This document shows, piece by piece, positions 43,201 to 55,443 of a stretch of 64,000 bases of DNA. Origin of the DNA: Mermis nigrescens (taxonomy: Eukaryota; Nematoda; Enoplea; Mermithida; Mermithidae); the NCBI GenBank assembly GCA_036768485.1, contig JAVLUZ010000760.1, forward strand, positions 299,597 to 363,596. The letters are read 5' to 3'. Under the pieces are notes generated by a model. It saw only the letters and a list, made by a program, of their open reading frames with translations. It made no database searches and was not told the origin of the DNA. A program made the position numbers and the translations under genes. Position 1 is the stretch's first letter, and every line of letters starts with the position of its first letter.

Positions 43201-46200
43201 CGGACTTCGGCGCGCGTACCTGAACGGGAAAAGTAGAAGAGGACGCGGCGGCGGCGTCTAGGTGGACCGCGCGGTGGCAGTAGTGCGGGTCGAGGCAAAG
43301 CGCGGCGTCGTTGTGCCAGCCGACGACGTAGAGGGAGCGCTTCGGTCGGCCGCCCAACGCGCCCACGCTGTGGCGCGACGCCAGCAGTTTTTTAAACGGC
43401 GTCACGTACGTCGCGGCGTTAAAGCGATCGCCGCCTAGACGGAGCGGCACGACGATCACCGTCGGCGACAGTCGCGCGGCGAGCGGCGCCGCCGCCGGAG
43501 GCAAAACGACCTCGAGCCGACGTCGCGCCGACGGCGACAAGCGGCTCGAGTCGACGAAGTCGTCGATGGAACGCGCGACGCCGGCGGCGTCGTCCCCCAA
43601 CACGACAGCGACAGCAACTCGTCGACGCACAACACGCATTCGCCGACGACGAAAACGTTCAAGTCGCGAACGAGCGAATCTTGGACGCCTTGACGTTGGG
43701 AGCGCCGCACGGCGGCGCTGAGTACGCGCGCCGTCGCGCCCGGCGCGAACCACTCGCCGGCGCGCGACCCGCACAACGCGGCGCCCAATTCGACCAGCCG
43801 GTGAAGCGAAAACGGCGGTCGGTGCGACGCGCTGTCCTCGACGAAACGCGCCAACAAGGCGCGGTCGAGCTCGTCGTCCGGCGGCGCGTCGGCGCCGCGG
43901 TTGTGCAAGAACAAGGCGCGCGCCAGCAGCATCTGACCGCAGCGCAGCATGCAGCCCCAACCGCAGTCCGTGTCGAACTTCTCGGCGACCGGAATTTCAA
44001 AACCGCGTCTAACAAATTCGTAATAAAACCGGCTCATACGTATTATGGCTAAAAAAGGCGACTTTACTTTTCCGAGCAACGAAGGAATGGGGCGTTGTCG
44101 GGAAATTAAAACTTGCTTAAAATCTGTCGAGATAGAGTTGTCTACGTAATAATACGGGGTGGCTCGTAACATAGGTGCACAAGGTCAGGGTCGGCAGGGG
44201 GGGTGAAATGCCAAAAATCTAAAACAGTAAATTTAACGTTCACGATTTTTTTGCTGTTTTAATTATCAAAATGGTCAAAATAGCCTATAAAACGTTTTTT
44301 CGTGTTAATAACACATTTTAAAAGCATTTTTAGTCCATTTTGACTGCATTATATCACTTTTAATACTAAAAAATGCAAAAATTTATCAATTTTGGGCGCT
44401 TTTTGAGTAAAGAGTACTTAAAAGTATCTAATCTGGCGCGAAGCGCCGGAAATATTTTGACATTTTTACTGATTTTGATGTCAAAAATGATGCAGAACAA
44501 GACCTGTTTGCTCAAAATCGCCGGACAGTACCGGTCTAGCTGACCCCTCAGGGGGTAATACCCCCTGTGTGCATGTGTGGCTCGTAACCTTTCGCTAGAG
44601 GGTCGGCGCTATAAGTATAGAACTCGGGTTCGAACCAAATGTACCGTTAGATAGAGAATTTAAAATGAAATTTATTGATGTTGAAGTAATAATCAGCGCG
44701 CCTAAGACCGGCGAGAGAAACATTTTTTAAACGATCACTGTGTGGGCGCAATAAATAAATATCGATTTTCGAGACTTATAAAAATATTTATCACGTTTCC
44801 GTTCGAAGTTTTATATCAATATCGAATAGGTCATATTTTGGGCCCGGACGATATTTGGTCATTGGCCAGACTCTTTTTGTTCGCGACCGGGCTCCTCGCG
44901 TGCGTGCTAGTGCGATCCGACGTTTCTTAAAACGATCAAAGGTCGAAGTTTGGGGCAACGATATTTAGCACGGAAATTCACTCAACCTTAATGCCGCCGA
45001 AACCATTGGGCCATTCTTGAAGATGAGGTCGAGGCGCAAATACTTGCAGAAATCTGACTGGTCCATAGCATGGGTGCGCAGGGTCAGGGTCGGCGGGAGG
45101 TAAAATCTCAGAAGTCCAAAACAATGTTCACGAATTTTTTGTTGTTTTAACATACAAAATAGTCGAAATAGCCTATAAAACAACTTTTCGTGGTAATTCC
45201 GCGTTCTAAAAGCATTTTTAGTCCGTTTTAACTACATTATACCACTTTTAACACTAGAAAATACAGAAATTTATCAATTTTTGGCGCTTTTCGGGTAAAA
45301 CAATACGTAAATGTACGAAGCAGGCGCAAAGCGCCCGAAAAATTTTGACTTTCTTACTGGTGTGACCTCAAAAATGATGCAAAAACGTTCCGTCAGCTCA
45401 AACCCGCCTGACAGTACCTATTTGACTGACCTTTCAGCGGGCGTAATACACCCCTCATCCCCTATGCGTATTTATGGTCGGTAGCAGCGTTTTTGTTGCA
45501 GAAGGTTCGTCTGTACATGTACAAAGATGGTCCCAAAAGTTTTTGTACATTTTGTGCATGCAAATTTTCGTGTACTATAATATGGTACAGTAGCGATTTT
45601 AATGTGGTAAAACAGGGTTTGACCTTTGGTAGTGTATTTTAGCTAAAATCTGGGTCTCTAAGGGCAAAAATCAATAAGAATCGTCTTAAAACGGCGCGAA
45701 GCGCCGAAAAAATTTACATTTAATCTTTTGAAATGCAATTTCTACTATTGAAAAGAAATATAGAACACACAATTACTCATTTCGACGCAAAGCGCCTTCA
45801 GACTTTTTTTTTGCAATCTTTGTCTCCCCAAAAATCTGTGTACAGGTATATACAGAGACGGTCCCGAAAAGTCTTTGTGCATCGGGAAAAATCTTTGCCG
45901 GGTACAAAAAAACACTGGTCGATAGTCATATGAAATTTCCCACAGACACGAGGAAAGCATGTGTAAAAGTCTCGAAAATCGACGTAGTCTGTTTACTGGT
46001 TTGTGTTCATACTCAGATCATCTTGAAAGCTGTTTCTCGCGCAAGTGATAGACGCACAGATTATTAATTTGGCGTCAATAAATTCAGCTTTACGTTCTCT
46101 ATTTAATGGTATATTTGGTTCGATCCCAAGCCTTATAATTATAGCGCTGACCCCCAGCAAAAGGTCGTTTCAGCGCAGCGACACAAAACACGCGACGACG

Positions 46201-49200
46201 TCCTGTACTATAACATAGGCGCTAAATCCTTAAAGAAACTCTAAGGACGGTCAATTGTTAAAATTTCGTGGCGAGAACGTCCGTAGTCATAAAACCAGAA
46301 ACGCCCGTGGAAAACTTACGGTAAAATCAAAACTGAGGCAGAAATTTATTAAAACCATAAGCATCAGACAAAATTAATGGATATTGACAGAAAAATTAAA
46401 CTGCGAATTAGGGTCTGACTGCAAAAATTTTACTATCCATTCGATCCATTACATCATACAATTATTTCAGAACTATACGGGCGTCGAGGACAAGCCATGA
46501 CCAAAGCGGCGGGGCAGAGACCTGTGCGAATGCTGTTTAATGAAAAAATCGGCACGTCTGAAGAAAACCTTGAAATAATTGGTGTACGGCAAATCTTCAT
46601 TATCCCTTATTCTATATAGTTAAATTCGTCTAATAGGGATGCAACGGGTAGTGAATTTTGGTGTATTCGGGTTCGGGTAGTCCACTTCAATTTATTCGGG
46701 TTCGGGTTCGGGTTCAGGTATCAAAATCAATACCCGATCGGGTTCGGGTATTTCAGTAAGTATATAGGAATACCAGTGTATGGCGAATTTCTTAGGTACA
46801 TGTAAGCCAGATGCTAAAATTTTTATTATTATTAGATGCCTCGTGCCTAATTATCTAATATGTTTCACTCAAGCATCCAGTGATTTTCCTTCCTCCTCTC
46901 AGTGTGCAAGAACGCTAATCTAAATTTGAGGTAGCGCTGTGTGTATTGTGTCTGATATACACCTACAAATAACATTAACAACTACTTTTGATATATGAGA
47001 CCACGCGAAATCGCTTGCTTGGAGAAACTGCCGAACATAGTTTGCCAAGGTCCAGAGTTGAGGGAGGGGTGAAATCCTAAAATGGGAGACTAGTGAATTA
47101 AGTGGTGTATTATTATTAGTCGACACGATTTTTTTGTACGAGCTTCTTTGTGCATGTATAAAGATCTCCGAAAAAGTCTTTGAATGAGCAGACAAATTTT
47201 TGTAGATATATTATATAAATATATTATTAAATATACAAATTTTTGCATACAACCAGTGTGTGACCTGCGACCCACATTCAGTCCTAAATATGACGATTTG
47301 GCCTGAATTTAGTTGATAATATTAGTTCGGCGCGAAGCGCCAATATTTTTATGAGCTTTTGATGGAATTAACACATAAAACTCGACTGGAAAAGCTAAAA
47401 CAACTTGTACTACAAAATCATAAATATTAAAAAAATTGTAATATGCCAATCAAATCTTGTAATAAGCACCACTGCGCTTATAAATCCAACGTAATATCGA
47501 TATAAATTAGTCAATTTTATCATTGAAGGGAAAAATGTGCAAAAATATTAAACAGTACTTTTTTTGCATAAAATTTTTAAAAACAGTAGAAATAGATACA
47601 AAAGATATTTGAATCTGCATAAAGATGCCTATATTACACAAAGGTTGATTTTGGAGTATTTAATGCCCCTTCGAAACTAAATACAGTATATTAGTGATAT
47701 TTTGCGCGAAGCGCCCGAAATTTTTGAAATTTCTAAAAAATACTGTAAAATGGTCAAAAATACTATCACTTTGCCCCAGAAAGTATTTTGACATTGCATA
47801 AAGATGGCTCCAAAACTAAATGCACGAGCCGAAATCAATTTTTGGCGAAAACCCGCACTTTTCGGGCATTTTTAGGTGCCTTTTTGCGATTTGCGGCCAA
47901 AAATTTGTCATTTATACCCCCACCCCTCCCTAAAATGGCCGAAAACCAGACGTGTAACAGGGTGCTTTGGGGAATTCCCCACCCCAGGTTGGACGTCCTC
48001 CCTACAGCCCCCCAACGTCAGAAAATTTTGACCCACCCTCCCCCATTTTTGGCAAAAACTTGCGCTTTTTGGCTATTTTTAGATGTTTTTGCCACTTTTG
48101 GCCAAAAATCGGAGCCGCTTATCCCTCCCCCCTAAAAATGACTGAGAAACATAAACGTAACAGGTTGTTTGGGTGATTCCCCACCAATGCTTTTAGGCCC
48201 CGCACACCCTTCAAAGTCAGAAAATTTTTGACCTTCCTCCACCATTTTTTGGCGAAAACTTGCGTTTTTTGGCTATTCTTAGGTGTTTTTGTCATTTTTA
48301 GCCTGAAATTGGAGTCGCAAACCCCCCCCCTTCTTCTAAAAATGGCCACGTGACCCGCACCCGAAATTTCCAGCTGTTACATGTATGCCGAGGACATCCT
48401 CTTCCAAAGTTTTGAGCTGTTACATACATGTTTTATAGAAATAGTTTGTCTATTTACTATTGCTTTCATTCCAAAATACTGTATTACTTCATGAAATTCT
48501 AATAGTTAAGTGCCCTTTTCCTATAGTATAAACTAAGCTCAAAAAATTCAAAAGGTTTTCACCAAATATAGTCTGTTAGTGACTTGGGTCTTGGACCCTA
48601 AGGGAGGTAATACCCCTCCCTGTGGGAATGTGTGCTGCCGAAAAACTGTTATTCGTGAAGTTTAATTTGATAGAAACCAAGTTTAATTACGACCAAAGAA
48701 GCAGTGTTTGGCATTTTATACGATATCATTTGGCAGTCGTTTTGTGAAATGAAAATATTAAAAATTCACGTGAATCGATTGAAATATACCACTTAATTAA
48801 ACAGCCATTAATGTGCACTTGATAACTACATGAAATTCGGCATTGCAGGGTCAAGCAAACTGAAAACGGCGCAAGAAGCCGAAAATTTTCGAATCTTTGA
48901 CATACAATTGTGGGATTTTAGAGCTTAAAAATACCCGAATAAACCCGAATAAAATCCATAAACATGCGGGTTCGGGTCCGGGTAGTCAAGTTCAGTTTAT
49001 TCGGGTTCGGGTCCTGAATTTTGTTCGGGTACCCGAGTATTCGGGTTTGGGTTCGGGTACTTGTTGCATCCCTAACGTCCAATCACGTTCACCAGACATG
49101 CGCAGTGTGTCAATTTTGAGAAAGAGGGGTGTAATTTCAAAGTGCTTTTTTGGGGCTTAAAAATCGTGGATAAGAGTTTCAAAAGCATCGTTTTTAGCCT

Positions 49201-51376
49201 TTCTGAAGATACTCTATCTTTCTAGAGCATAAAAACAAAAACTTTAGAAGAAATTTAAAAAAATTGGAAAAATTTGAACAAAATACTGTCAAAAATGAGT
49301 ATGTATATCGCGCGAAGAGACGAGAAATCGACGCTTTTGAGCAAAAAGATGGCTAAAAACGCTTAAAGTAGCACCTTTCCAACGAATTTCCGGAAAATTT
49401 CGATACTTTGAAAAATTCGCGAATTCTCAGGGGCGAGAGGGGGAAAATTTACAGAGGGGTTAGACTTTTCTGGGGGTGGCTGGACCCCTATACCCTTCCT
49501 CCAAGATCATGTACGCATTGACAACTTACACCATATTTATTTATTTGTTTTTACGCTATTTACATCAAGCCTTAGAATGACAAGAAAGAAGATTAAACCT
49601 CACATATCCGGTGCATGCTTATATTGAAATTTTGTTTCTTCCGAAGATCAGAATCCCGGAATCCTATTACACGTGCGTCTGCTAATGAAAAACATTCGAA
49701 TAATTTCTACTAATTTATGTAGCTCTATTCCGAAAATAAATCATCTTTTCAAGATAAGCAAAGTCTTGGCTCAAATTAAAGCAATGCAACGTTTCTAAAC
49801 GACTTTTCTAATGTCCGGTTTAGGATGGCGGGGCGAGCGTAAGCCACTTTTTATACGTCGGTTGACGGCTAGGCGCCAATCCCCGTCAAAAATGAAAAAT
49901 GTGATTTTGCGGTAAATCTCGAATTAGTTTTATAAAATTTAGGAAAATTTCAGCTAAATTCGAGAACTGTAGGAGTAGCATAAGTATCCATGATTAGATT
50001 GACCGCGGAGGGGCGACACCGAAATTATCGGATCAGGGAAAGGTAAAATTTAGGATTTTTACTCCAGTAAATTGCGTTTTTGGCTATTTTCGAGTCGAAA
50101 TCGCTTAAAACAATGCACCGCTTTGGCTCAAACTGCTCGATATTACCTTGATTTTGGACCCTTAAGCGGGTGGAAATACCCCCTCTTACCCCTTCCTACG
50201 CGCAAGTACGCGTAGGACTATATACCTTCGATGAATATTTTTAGTAAAAGGAAATTAAATCGCGTTAATCGATCAGTCGTGTAAACTTTCGGTTCAAACT
50301 GACCTGTACGTAAACCAATAGATTCTAGAGAAGGCGTAGGTGAACGCACTAAAGGGCAACAAAACTTCAGAATCCGGGGGCGAGTGATCCGACTCGCTAT
50401 GCGAAATAGCGTCAATGGGACAATACAATCTGCCGAACAAGCAGATGGGCGACTTTTCAGAAAAGACCGACTTTGTCACTGACGTCAGATCTAAAAATTT
50501 TCAGTCTCAATCGCTCTGCTAACTCGCAAATCGAGAAAATTCACAAAAAAATGATAAAAAAGAATCAATTGAAGGTGCAACGCTCATTTACATGTGTCGT
50601 AAAAAGTCGATTCGTCATTTAGATGAAAAAATAATATTACAATTGTACCTCTTACTTTTTCAATATTTCGCTAACATTTTCCCGTCTGTACAAGAACTTT
50701 ACGGGGGGGGGGTGGGCAGAAATAGTAACACTTAAAAATTTTCGAGGGCCAGAATGCATAAAATTTTACTTCTGTTACGTAGCCTTCAAAAAAACCCAAA
50801 ATTACTTTAAAAGCGATTATGCAGATAAATAACGCGCACTGTTGCTAAACTATCAATCTCCAGTATAGAACTAAGAAGCAAGTTTCTTCAAAAAAATTTG
50901 TAGAAGCCCGAAGTGTCAAAAAATCTCAGCTTGTATTCGTTGGGACTCGGGAGATGGAGTAAGGACGGCCATACATCATTCCCCCTAAAAATTCACCTTT
51001 TCTCCTTCAAAATTCGCGATTTTTTGAAAAAATTCTCAGAAAACATACTGTTTTAAGCGTTTTTAGCAATCTTTTGGCTCAAAAGTGTCAAAATTTCGGC
51101 GCTACGCGCCATACAATAATTTTTTATACTCGGTACAACGGAGTTCTTCCTTCATGCCTGCGTAGATTGATGTAGCTTACTGTAACGGGCGTTAGTCAGC
51201 GAAGCCTTGACACGCTGTCGCCAGTCCTGAGACAATTTGCTAAAGTTCGTCGACATTAAATCCGTAATTCCGTTAGCTGAATGTTCAGCGGGCAATTCCT
51301 CAAAAACTAATTCATCCCTTTCCATTTCCGAAATCGGCTCAGATCCAGTCTCTCTATTGTTACTTGGGACACTCAT
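40176..51376 (-). CDS. ATG4: ATG4-type autophagy cysteine protease, spliced gene (3' exon(s) not found)
   Basis: Cytosolic protease that processes ATG8 before lipidation and removes it later. Exons, in transcription order: 51376-51181, 50478-50304, 44008-43220, 40295-40176. All four junction phases agree (1, 2, 0) apart from one base missing inside exon 3. Exon 1 gives MSVPSNNRETGSEPISEMER and a WRQRVKASLTNARY end. Exon 2 gives VFSEKSPICLFGRLYCP and FSRIYWFTYR. Exon 3 has the catalytic Cys in DTDCGWGCMLRCGQMLLARA and the Asp-His pair in LCLDPHYCHRAV. Exon 4 has MDPSCALGFYVPNA. The layout resembles ATG4C/D more than ATG4A/B. The C-terminus lies further left and was not located. Introns of 0.7, 6.3 and 2.9 kb contain transposons. 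ATG is at 51376. Confidence 0.85.
41260..42240. repeat. A-rich low-complexity DNA with a 214-bp-spaced direct repeat
   Basis: The plus strand is dominated by GAAAAA/AATAAATAA runs. GTAAACCTACACGTGAAATA...CCTGTTCAATC...AACAATGAGTAAA occurs at 41928 and 42142, a local tandem duplication in ATG4 intron 3. Lys-rich or Phe-rich frames here are artefacts. Confidence 0.6.
43220..44008 (-). CDS. ATG4: ATG4 exon 3, very GC-rich, with a one-base frameshift
   Basis: Acceptor GAATTTGTTAG before 44008 and donor CAG|GTACGC at 43219. It encodes the catalytic core (GWGCMLRCGQM, PPFSLHRLVELGAALCG, VIVVPLRLGGDRFNAATYV, SLYVVGWHNDA, LDPHYC). The frame changes in a G-run near 43600, within a poorly conserved linker. 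The exon is one base short of the phase required. Third positions are almost all G or C, in sharp contrast to surrounding DNA. Confidence 0.85.
44170..44579. mobile_element. hAT-like MITE, family R2
   Basis: 410 bp, CATAGGTGCACAAGG to GTGCATGTGTG, flanked by exact GCTCGTAA at 44162-44169 and 44580-44587. Contains GGCGCGAAGCGCC. Lies in the ATG4 intron about 160 bp upstream of exon 3. Confidence 0.85.
45069..45476. mobile_element. hAT-like MITE, family R2
   Basis: 408 bp, CATGGGTGCGCAGGGTCAGG to GCGTATTTATG, flanked by GTCCATAG / GTCGGTAG (6 of 8). Confidence 0.7.
45485..45925. repeat. Dispersed repeat R6 (TGTACATGTACAAAGATGGTCC family)
   Basis: Shares long stretches with 55930-56690: TACATGTACAAAGATGGTCC, TACAGTAGCGATTTTA, AAAACGGCGCGAAGCGCCGA. 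Eroded ends also occur at 41150-41210 and 47120-47190. Non-coding. Confidence 0.7.
46634..49074. mobile_element. hAT-like non-autonomous element with CGGGTTCGGGTA ends (2.4 kb)
   Basis: Starts TAGGGATGCAACGGGTA and ends TACTTGTTGCATCCCTA, with arrays of GGGTTCGGGT just inside each end. Flanks TCGTCTAA / ACGTCCAA match at 6 of 8 positions, a decayed 8-bp duplication. No transposase frame. Inside are hairpin motifs and repeats of the form TTTTTGGC..AAAACTTGCG..TTTTTGG at 47.8-48.35 kb (at least three about 180-bp units). Confidence 0.7.
49083..50303. other. ATG4 intron 2, non-coding
   Basis: No gene seen. An eroded GCGCGAAGAGACG hairpin near 49308 and a CCCCTATACCC-type tail near 49485 hint at old MITEs. 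Confidence 0.4.
50304..50478 (-). CDS. ATG4: ATG4 exon 2
   Basis: 175 bp, acceptor GACGTCAG before 50478 and donor CAG|GTCAGT after 50304. It encodes VFSEKSPICLFGRLY and FSRIYWFTYR, the conserved approach to the catalytic Cys segment. Phases join exons 1 and 3 exactly. Confidence 0.8.
51181..51376 (-). CDS. ATG4: ATG4 exon 1
   Basis: ATG 51376 to donor ACA|GTAAGC at 51180, 196 bp. Acidic N-terminus, then LSQDWRQRVKASLTNARY, which resembles the ATG4C/D region before the first core strand. Unspliced, it would end six codons after the donor stretch at 51152. Confidence 0.65.
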
Positions 51377-51473
51377 TTGAAATAATGCGCCTTAAAGGAC
51401 TACAGATTTAAAACGATAATTTGGCATGTTTCCAAGCCCGTGTCCAGATAGCGGGTGGGGGAAGGCACGCAAC

Positions 51474-51656
51474 CACACGTGGGCGTCAGGTGGGTATGCA
51501 CCCCCTTGAATTTAAGTTTTTCAATTTTTTCGCACTGGATAAGAAACCTTAAAAAATTGTGTTTTTTCGACATACCACCATTTTTAGGACCATTTTTTTA
51601 CCTTTGAAAAATCTTGCACACTCCCCTCCCCAGAATTTCTGTGCTGCCCACCTATG
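51474..51656. mobile_element. hAT-like MITE, family R1 (short)
   Basis: 183 bp, CACACGTGGGCG to GCCCACCTATG, flanked by exact CACGCAAC at 51466-51473 and 51657-51664. Lies about 100 bp upstream of the ATG4 start codon. Confidence 0.85.
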
Positions 51657-51664
51657 CACGCAAC

Positions 51665-52969
51665 CTAAAATATAGATATTTTTGTTTTCCAAAACGATCC
51701 CAGAAAGGAAAAATCGGAAATTCTTGAGAGCGTTCAAAATACAATAAAACAAGGTTTCGGCACAATTTTGAGCTAGCGTAGTTAACCCAGAATAATTCGT
51801 TAACAGCCCAAACTCTGCTTAAGACTGGTTTATACTTCACGCATCGCGCCGGACTTGCGAAATATCGCAGTCGCAGGATCGGGCGGTGCACGCGGATTCG
51901 ATTTATACTATCGGGCGAATCGCAGGATTGTCCGCGATACGTTTTTTCGATTTATACTTCGTGCGAAGTTCGCATCGCTCAATAATTCGCGCACGCAAGA
52001 GATTTCATCGTGCGATAAATCTCATTTCCATTTTTACTTCATCGCGTTCACCTGCGCGAAAAAATGCCAAAAATTACTAATTTTAGTAACAAATTGACGT
52101 TCGACGCGAATTCGCAAAATTGGGCTCTGAAGCGGATTCGTGTCCTTTTTTTATGCAGATTTTCAAATCAACTGTCAAATTTGACACGTACGCCGTCGAT
52201 AGACGCGGGTCAACGTACATGCGCGACACATAGTACACATCTGATCGTACGTGTGGTACATGCTTCCCGAAATTTCGTTTGCCTAAGTATTTCTTTCCTC
52301 GCAGCCTCGCGGGGATGAAATTTTATAAAATTTTGTTTATCGAAGCGAGTACGTCATTATTCTATCTTGAAAATGGAAAATAAAAAGGAGAATATTGCAA
52401 TATTAAAAAAAATGTTTTAATTTTTCTAAAACCTTCAGATATTAAAAGCTGTAAAACAGTTGAAAAAATAAAAATTAAGAATTAAAAAATACTGAAAAAA
52501 TTTATTAATACATCAATTTAAAAGTAATAATCAAGATAATTAATTATTACTCAAAAAATTAATAATCAAAAATTAAAAGTAATAAAAATACCCAAATTTT
52601 AGCGAATAGATAAATTACATTACGGGGTAACAAAGTATCAAAACTTAATTCGTTTCATTTAGGTAGGTACTTCAAAATCATCGATTGAACAAAAGAGCTT
52701 TTTATTCTATATACGAGGATCTATATTGTGAAATTCAATTAATAATGAAAGATTGCGAATCTTATACTAAATTTTATTAAAATTATTCCTAAATATGAAA
52801 ATATATTAACCAAGATTCAGATACGTATCTGTAAATGAAGACAGGAGTCGGTTTTTAGACAAATAATTTAAATTAATAATTACCATTCGCAAACAATTAC
52901 CATTTACGTGCGCGCATGCACGCCATCATAAAAAAATTAATGCTACGGATATCGATTTTAAATTCATAA
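51665..52969. other. Intergenic upstream of ATG4
   Basis: 51810-52050 is CpG-rich with recurring TTTATACT(T)C and TCGCA/TGCGA strings, resembling the subterminal region of a DNA transposon; no partner end found. 52380-52860 is AT-rich with nothing recognised. Confidence 0.4.
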
Positions 52970-52977
52970 ATACGTAC

Positions 52978-53719
52978 TAGTGATGTCCCAGGCACCGGCA
53001 CCGGCACCGGCACCGGTGCTCCAGCACGCCGGTGCCTGCCTGGCACCGGCGCCGGTGCCGGTGCTGCGATAAATACAGGTTCGAAGTTAGCTAAATATAA
53101 TTCAAGTGAAGAATTGAAGAAAGCAATAAACAGCAGTTCTTTTTTATGCAAGTTTATTCAAGAAAAGCATGTAAATCAGACTAGAAAGCGCAACTCGGAA
53201 TGCTTGTTTAAAAAATCACCGAATATACGCATTTCATAGCATGCTAATTATGATGCTTCGGAGACTTAGGTACTCGCATGTACATTAATGATGCAACGTA
53301 ATAATCTCATCAGTTAAGTCTATTTCCAGCAAAAGCACATCATACAAAACCAATAAAACGATACAGTAGGGCAATAGCACTTGAGTCAAAATCTTATAGC
53401 ACAAAGATTCTAGAAGACTCTTGTAACAAATTTTCTTCCTAAAACCATACATTCATTAAGCAAGCTAAAATTATTTTATCGACGCATTATTTAATTAAAT
53501 TATGATTTGTCGAAATTTTAGAATCACAAAGATTGACGACTTTTGAACTGATTACAAATTTATTAACAAATTCGCTAGATGAAGATAATAACAAAAGGCT
53601 AAAGCACGAGTAATGTTTTAAATCTGCGAAATACTAATGTATACTGTATTATATTAAATAAACCTAGCACCGGTACTGGCACCGGCACCGGCAAAAAAAG
53701 CGGCACCGGGACATCACTA
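52978..53719. mobile_element. hAT-like non-autonomous element, family R5
   Basis: 742 bp with perfect 12-bp ends TAGTGATGTCCC / GGGACATCACTA and exact 8-bp duplications ATACGTAC at 52970-52977 and 53720-53727. Subterminal GGCACCGG arrays are on both sides. Same family as 34607-35694. Confidence 0.92.
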
Positions 53720-53727
53720 ATACGTAC

Positions 53728-54365
53728 CTACTCAAATCATTCAAGTTATGCAACAATTCTTTGAATTTGTAATGAGGTCCGGTAAGTGATCGACCGGAGC
53801 GGCCTAAATGGCCGGAGCCGGATTTGTCCGTGTTGCTCCGGCTGGAGCCGGAGGCTAAATCAGGTACCGGAGAAATGCCAGTTGTCACATGAACATATGA
53901 AGTGAAATAGTGTGACTACTATATAGTGCACATTCACTTTCTATTAATTATTTAGACATGCAAAATAGACTAACTCATTTTTAAAAATGTAGTCTAAAAA
54001 AATCGAATGCGAGAAAGATTAATCATAAACACGTGTTATTATTCATGATAGGGGAAATCGTAAGGTCAGCTGTGCATGTGGTAATTTTAGGATCTAAATT
54101 TCCTCGGGAATGGAAAAGAATGTGATTTCGCGCCAACGGACAAATATATACAAAAACTGTCATGTCCAAAAACGTAAAGAGCGGTGTTCGGACGTGTAGC
54201 CAAATTATATTTAACAGAACTAGTGACAAGTTGGGCTATGAAATAAGTTTTATAGCTCTCAGAGCAACAAACTTATGCAACAGTAAGTCCCAGATAAGCA
54301 TACCAGGGCAATAGCTAAAGCATCAACTCGTACATATATAGACTTTCAAAGGTAGGTTGTTATCA
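53728..54365. other. Intergenic, no gene seen
   Basis: A CCGG-rich stretch (53775-53880: GACCGGAGCGGCC, GGAGCCGGA) resembles R5 subterminal repeats. The remainder is featureless. Confidence 0.4.
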
Positions 54366-54546
54366 TGCATGGGCAGCAGCTAAATTCAGGGGTTTATCTA
54401 CAAAAAGCAATTCTGGGAGACCAATAAGGCAAAATTGCTAAAAATAGCACCAAAAATTTAATTCTGGAGTGAGGGCTATCGATTTGGGGAGGGGTCTGCC
54501 AGATTCTCGATGGGTTCAGTCAATACACTCCCCCACACACATGTGT
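54366..54546. mobile_element. Diverged R1-like MITE
   Basis: CATGCATGGGCAGCAGC at the left and ACACACATGTGTG at the right with AATTCTGG-type interior. Target duplication not recognisable. Confidence 0.45.
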
Positions 54547-55095
54547 GATTGGTTTATACCTTAGTTTGGCTGAAAATGGGTTACAAAAGACAATTTTGTT
54601 TAATTTTCCACTGTTTTCTCACATTTTTTCAAAATCAGTCCATCCAAAAATGACCCTTCCATCCAGCCCGTCCAGCCTTTTATCAGTCCGTTCCGTAGAC
54701 GGGCTAAGATGGGTTACAACTCCGATGTGCAGACGAATTAAGTATTTCATATAATTACTTGTCATCACAATATAATCATACAAAGTGTCATTCTGAAAAA
54801 CAAGTATTTTACTGTTGTGTAACAAAGCTTTATTTTGATTCTAGTCGTTTTATCTTCTTTTTGCCATCTTCTGACTACAATTAGTAACCAAAATAATAAA
54901 GACCTGCTACGAATATATTCGTTTACTTATCAAAAAATTCTGCGGCTCCGTCCAATTTGCAGGCACGTAGCTGGCCCTCCAATTTTGGGAGGACCAACAC
55001 CAATTTAGGGAGGAAACACCAAAAAGGCCAAAAATAGCACAAAATAACGTTTAGAAGTCTTATTTTTCCGATTTTCATGAATTTTGGGGGGTCCG

Positions 55096-55443
55096 GACAA
55101 CACCTGGGCAAGGGGTTCAACCAGGTTCAACCGGGTATCAGCCTAAGCAGGTTCGGTACCAGCCGTAGGGTCTACCAGTTACACCCTATGTTTTGTACAA
55201 AAACTTTTTTAGGCATTTTACAATATGAGATGCCGCCAACAGTGCGGCCAAAATCGGTTGCTGGGGTTCAAAAATTGGTTGCTGAGATCCAAAAATCAGT
55301 TACTGGGCTAAAATATCGATTGCTGAAGGCTAAAAATCGATTGCCGGGGTCCAAAAATCAGTTGCTGGGCTTCAAAAATCGGTTGCTCGGGTCTAAAAAT
55401 CGCTTGCTGGAGTATAAGAATCAGTTGATTGCCCACCTATGCC
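55096..55443. mobile_element. Possible hAT-like MITE overlapping a minisatellite
   Basis: CACCTGGGCAAGGGG at the left and TTGCCCACCTATG at the right form R1-type ends. The duplication is not convincing. Confidence 0.35.

Noticed and set aside
43681..44052. A 123-codon plus-strand frame in the GC-rich block.
   Set aside because: Shadow of ATG4 exon 3 on the other strand, created by GC-rich third positions.
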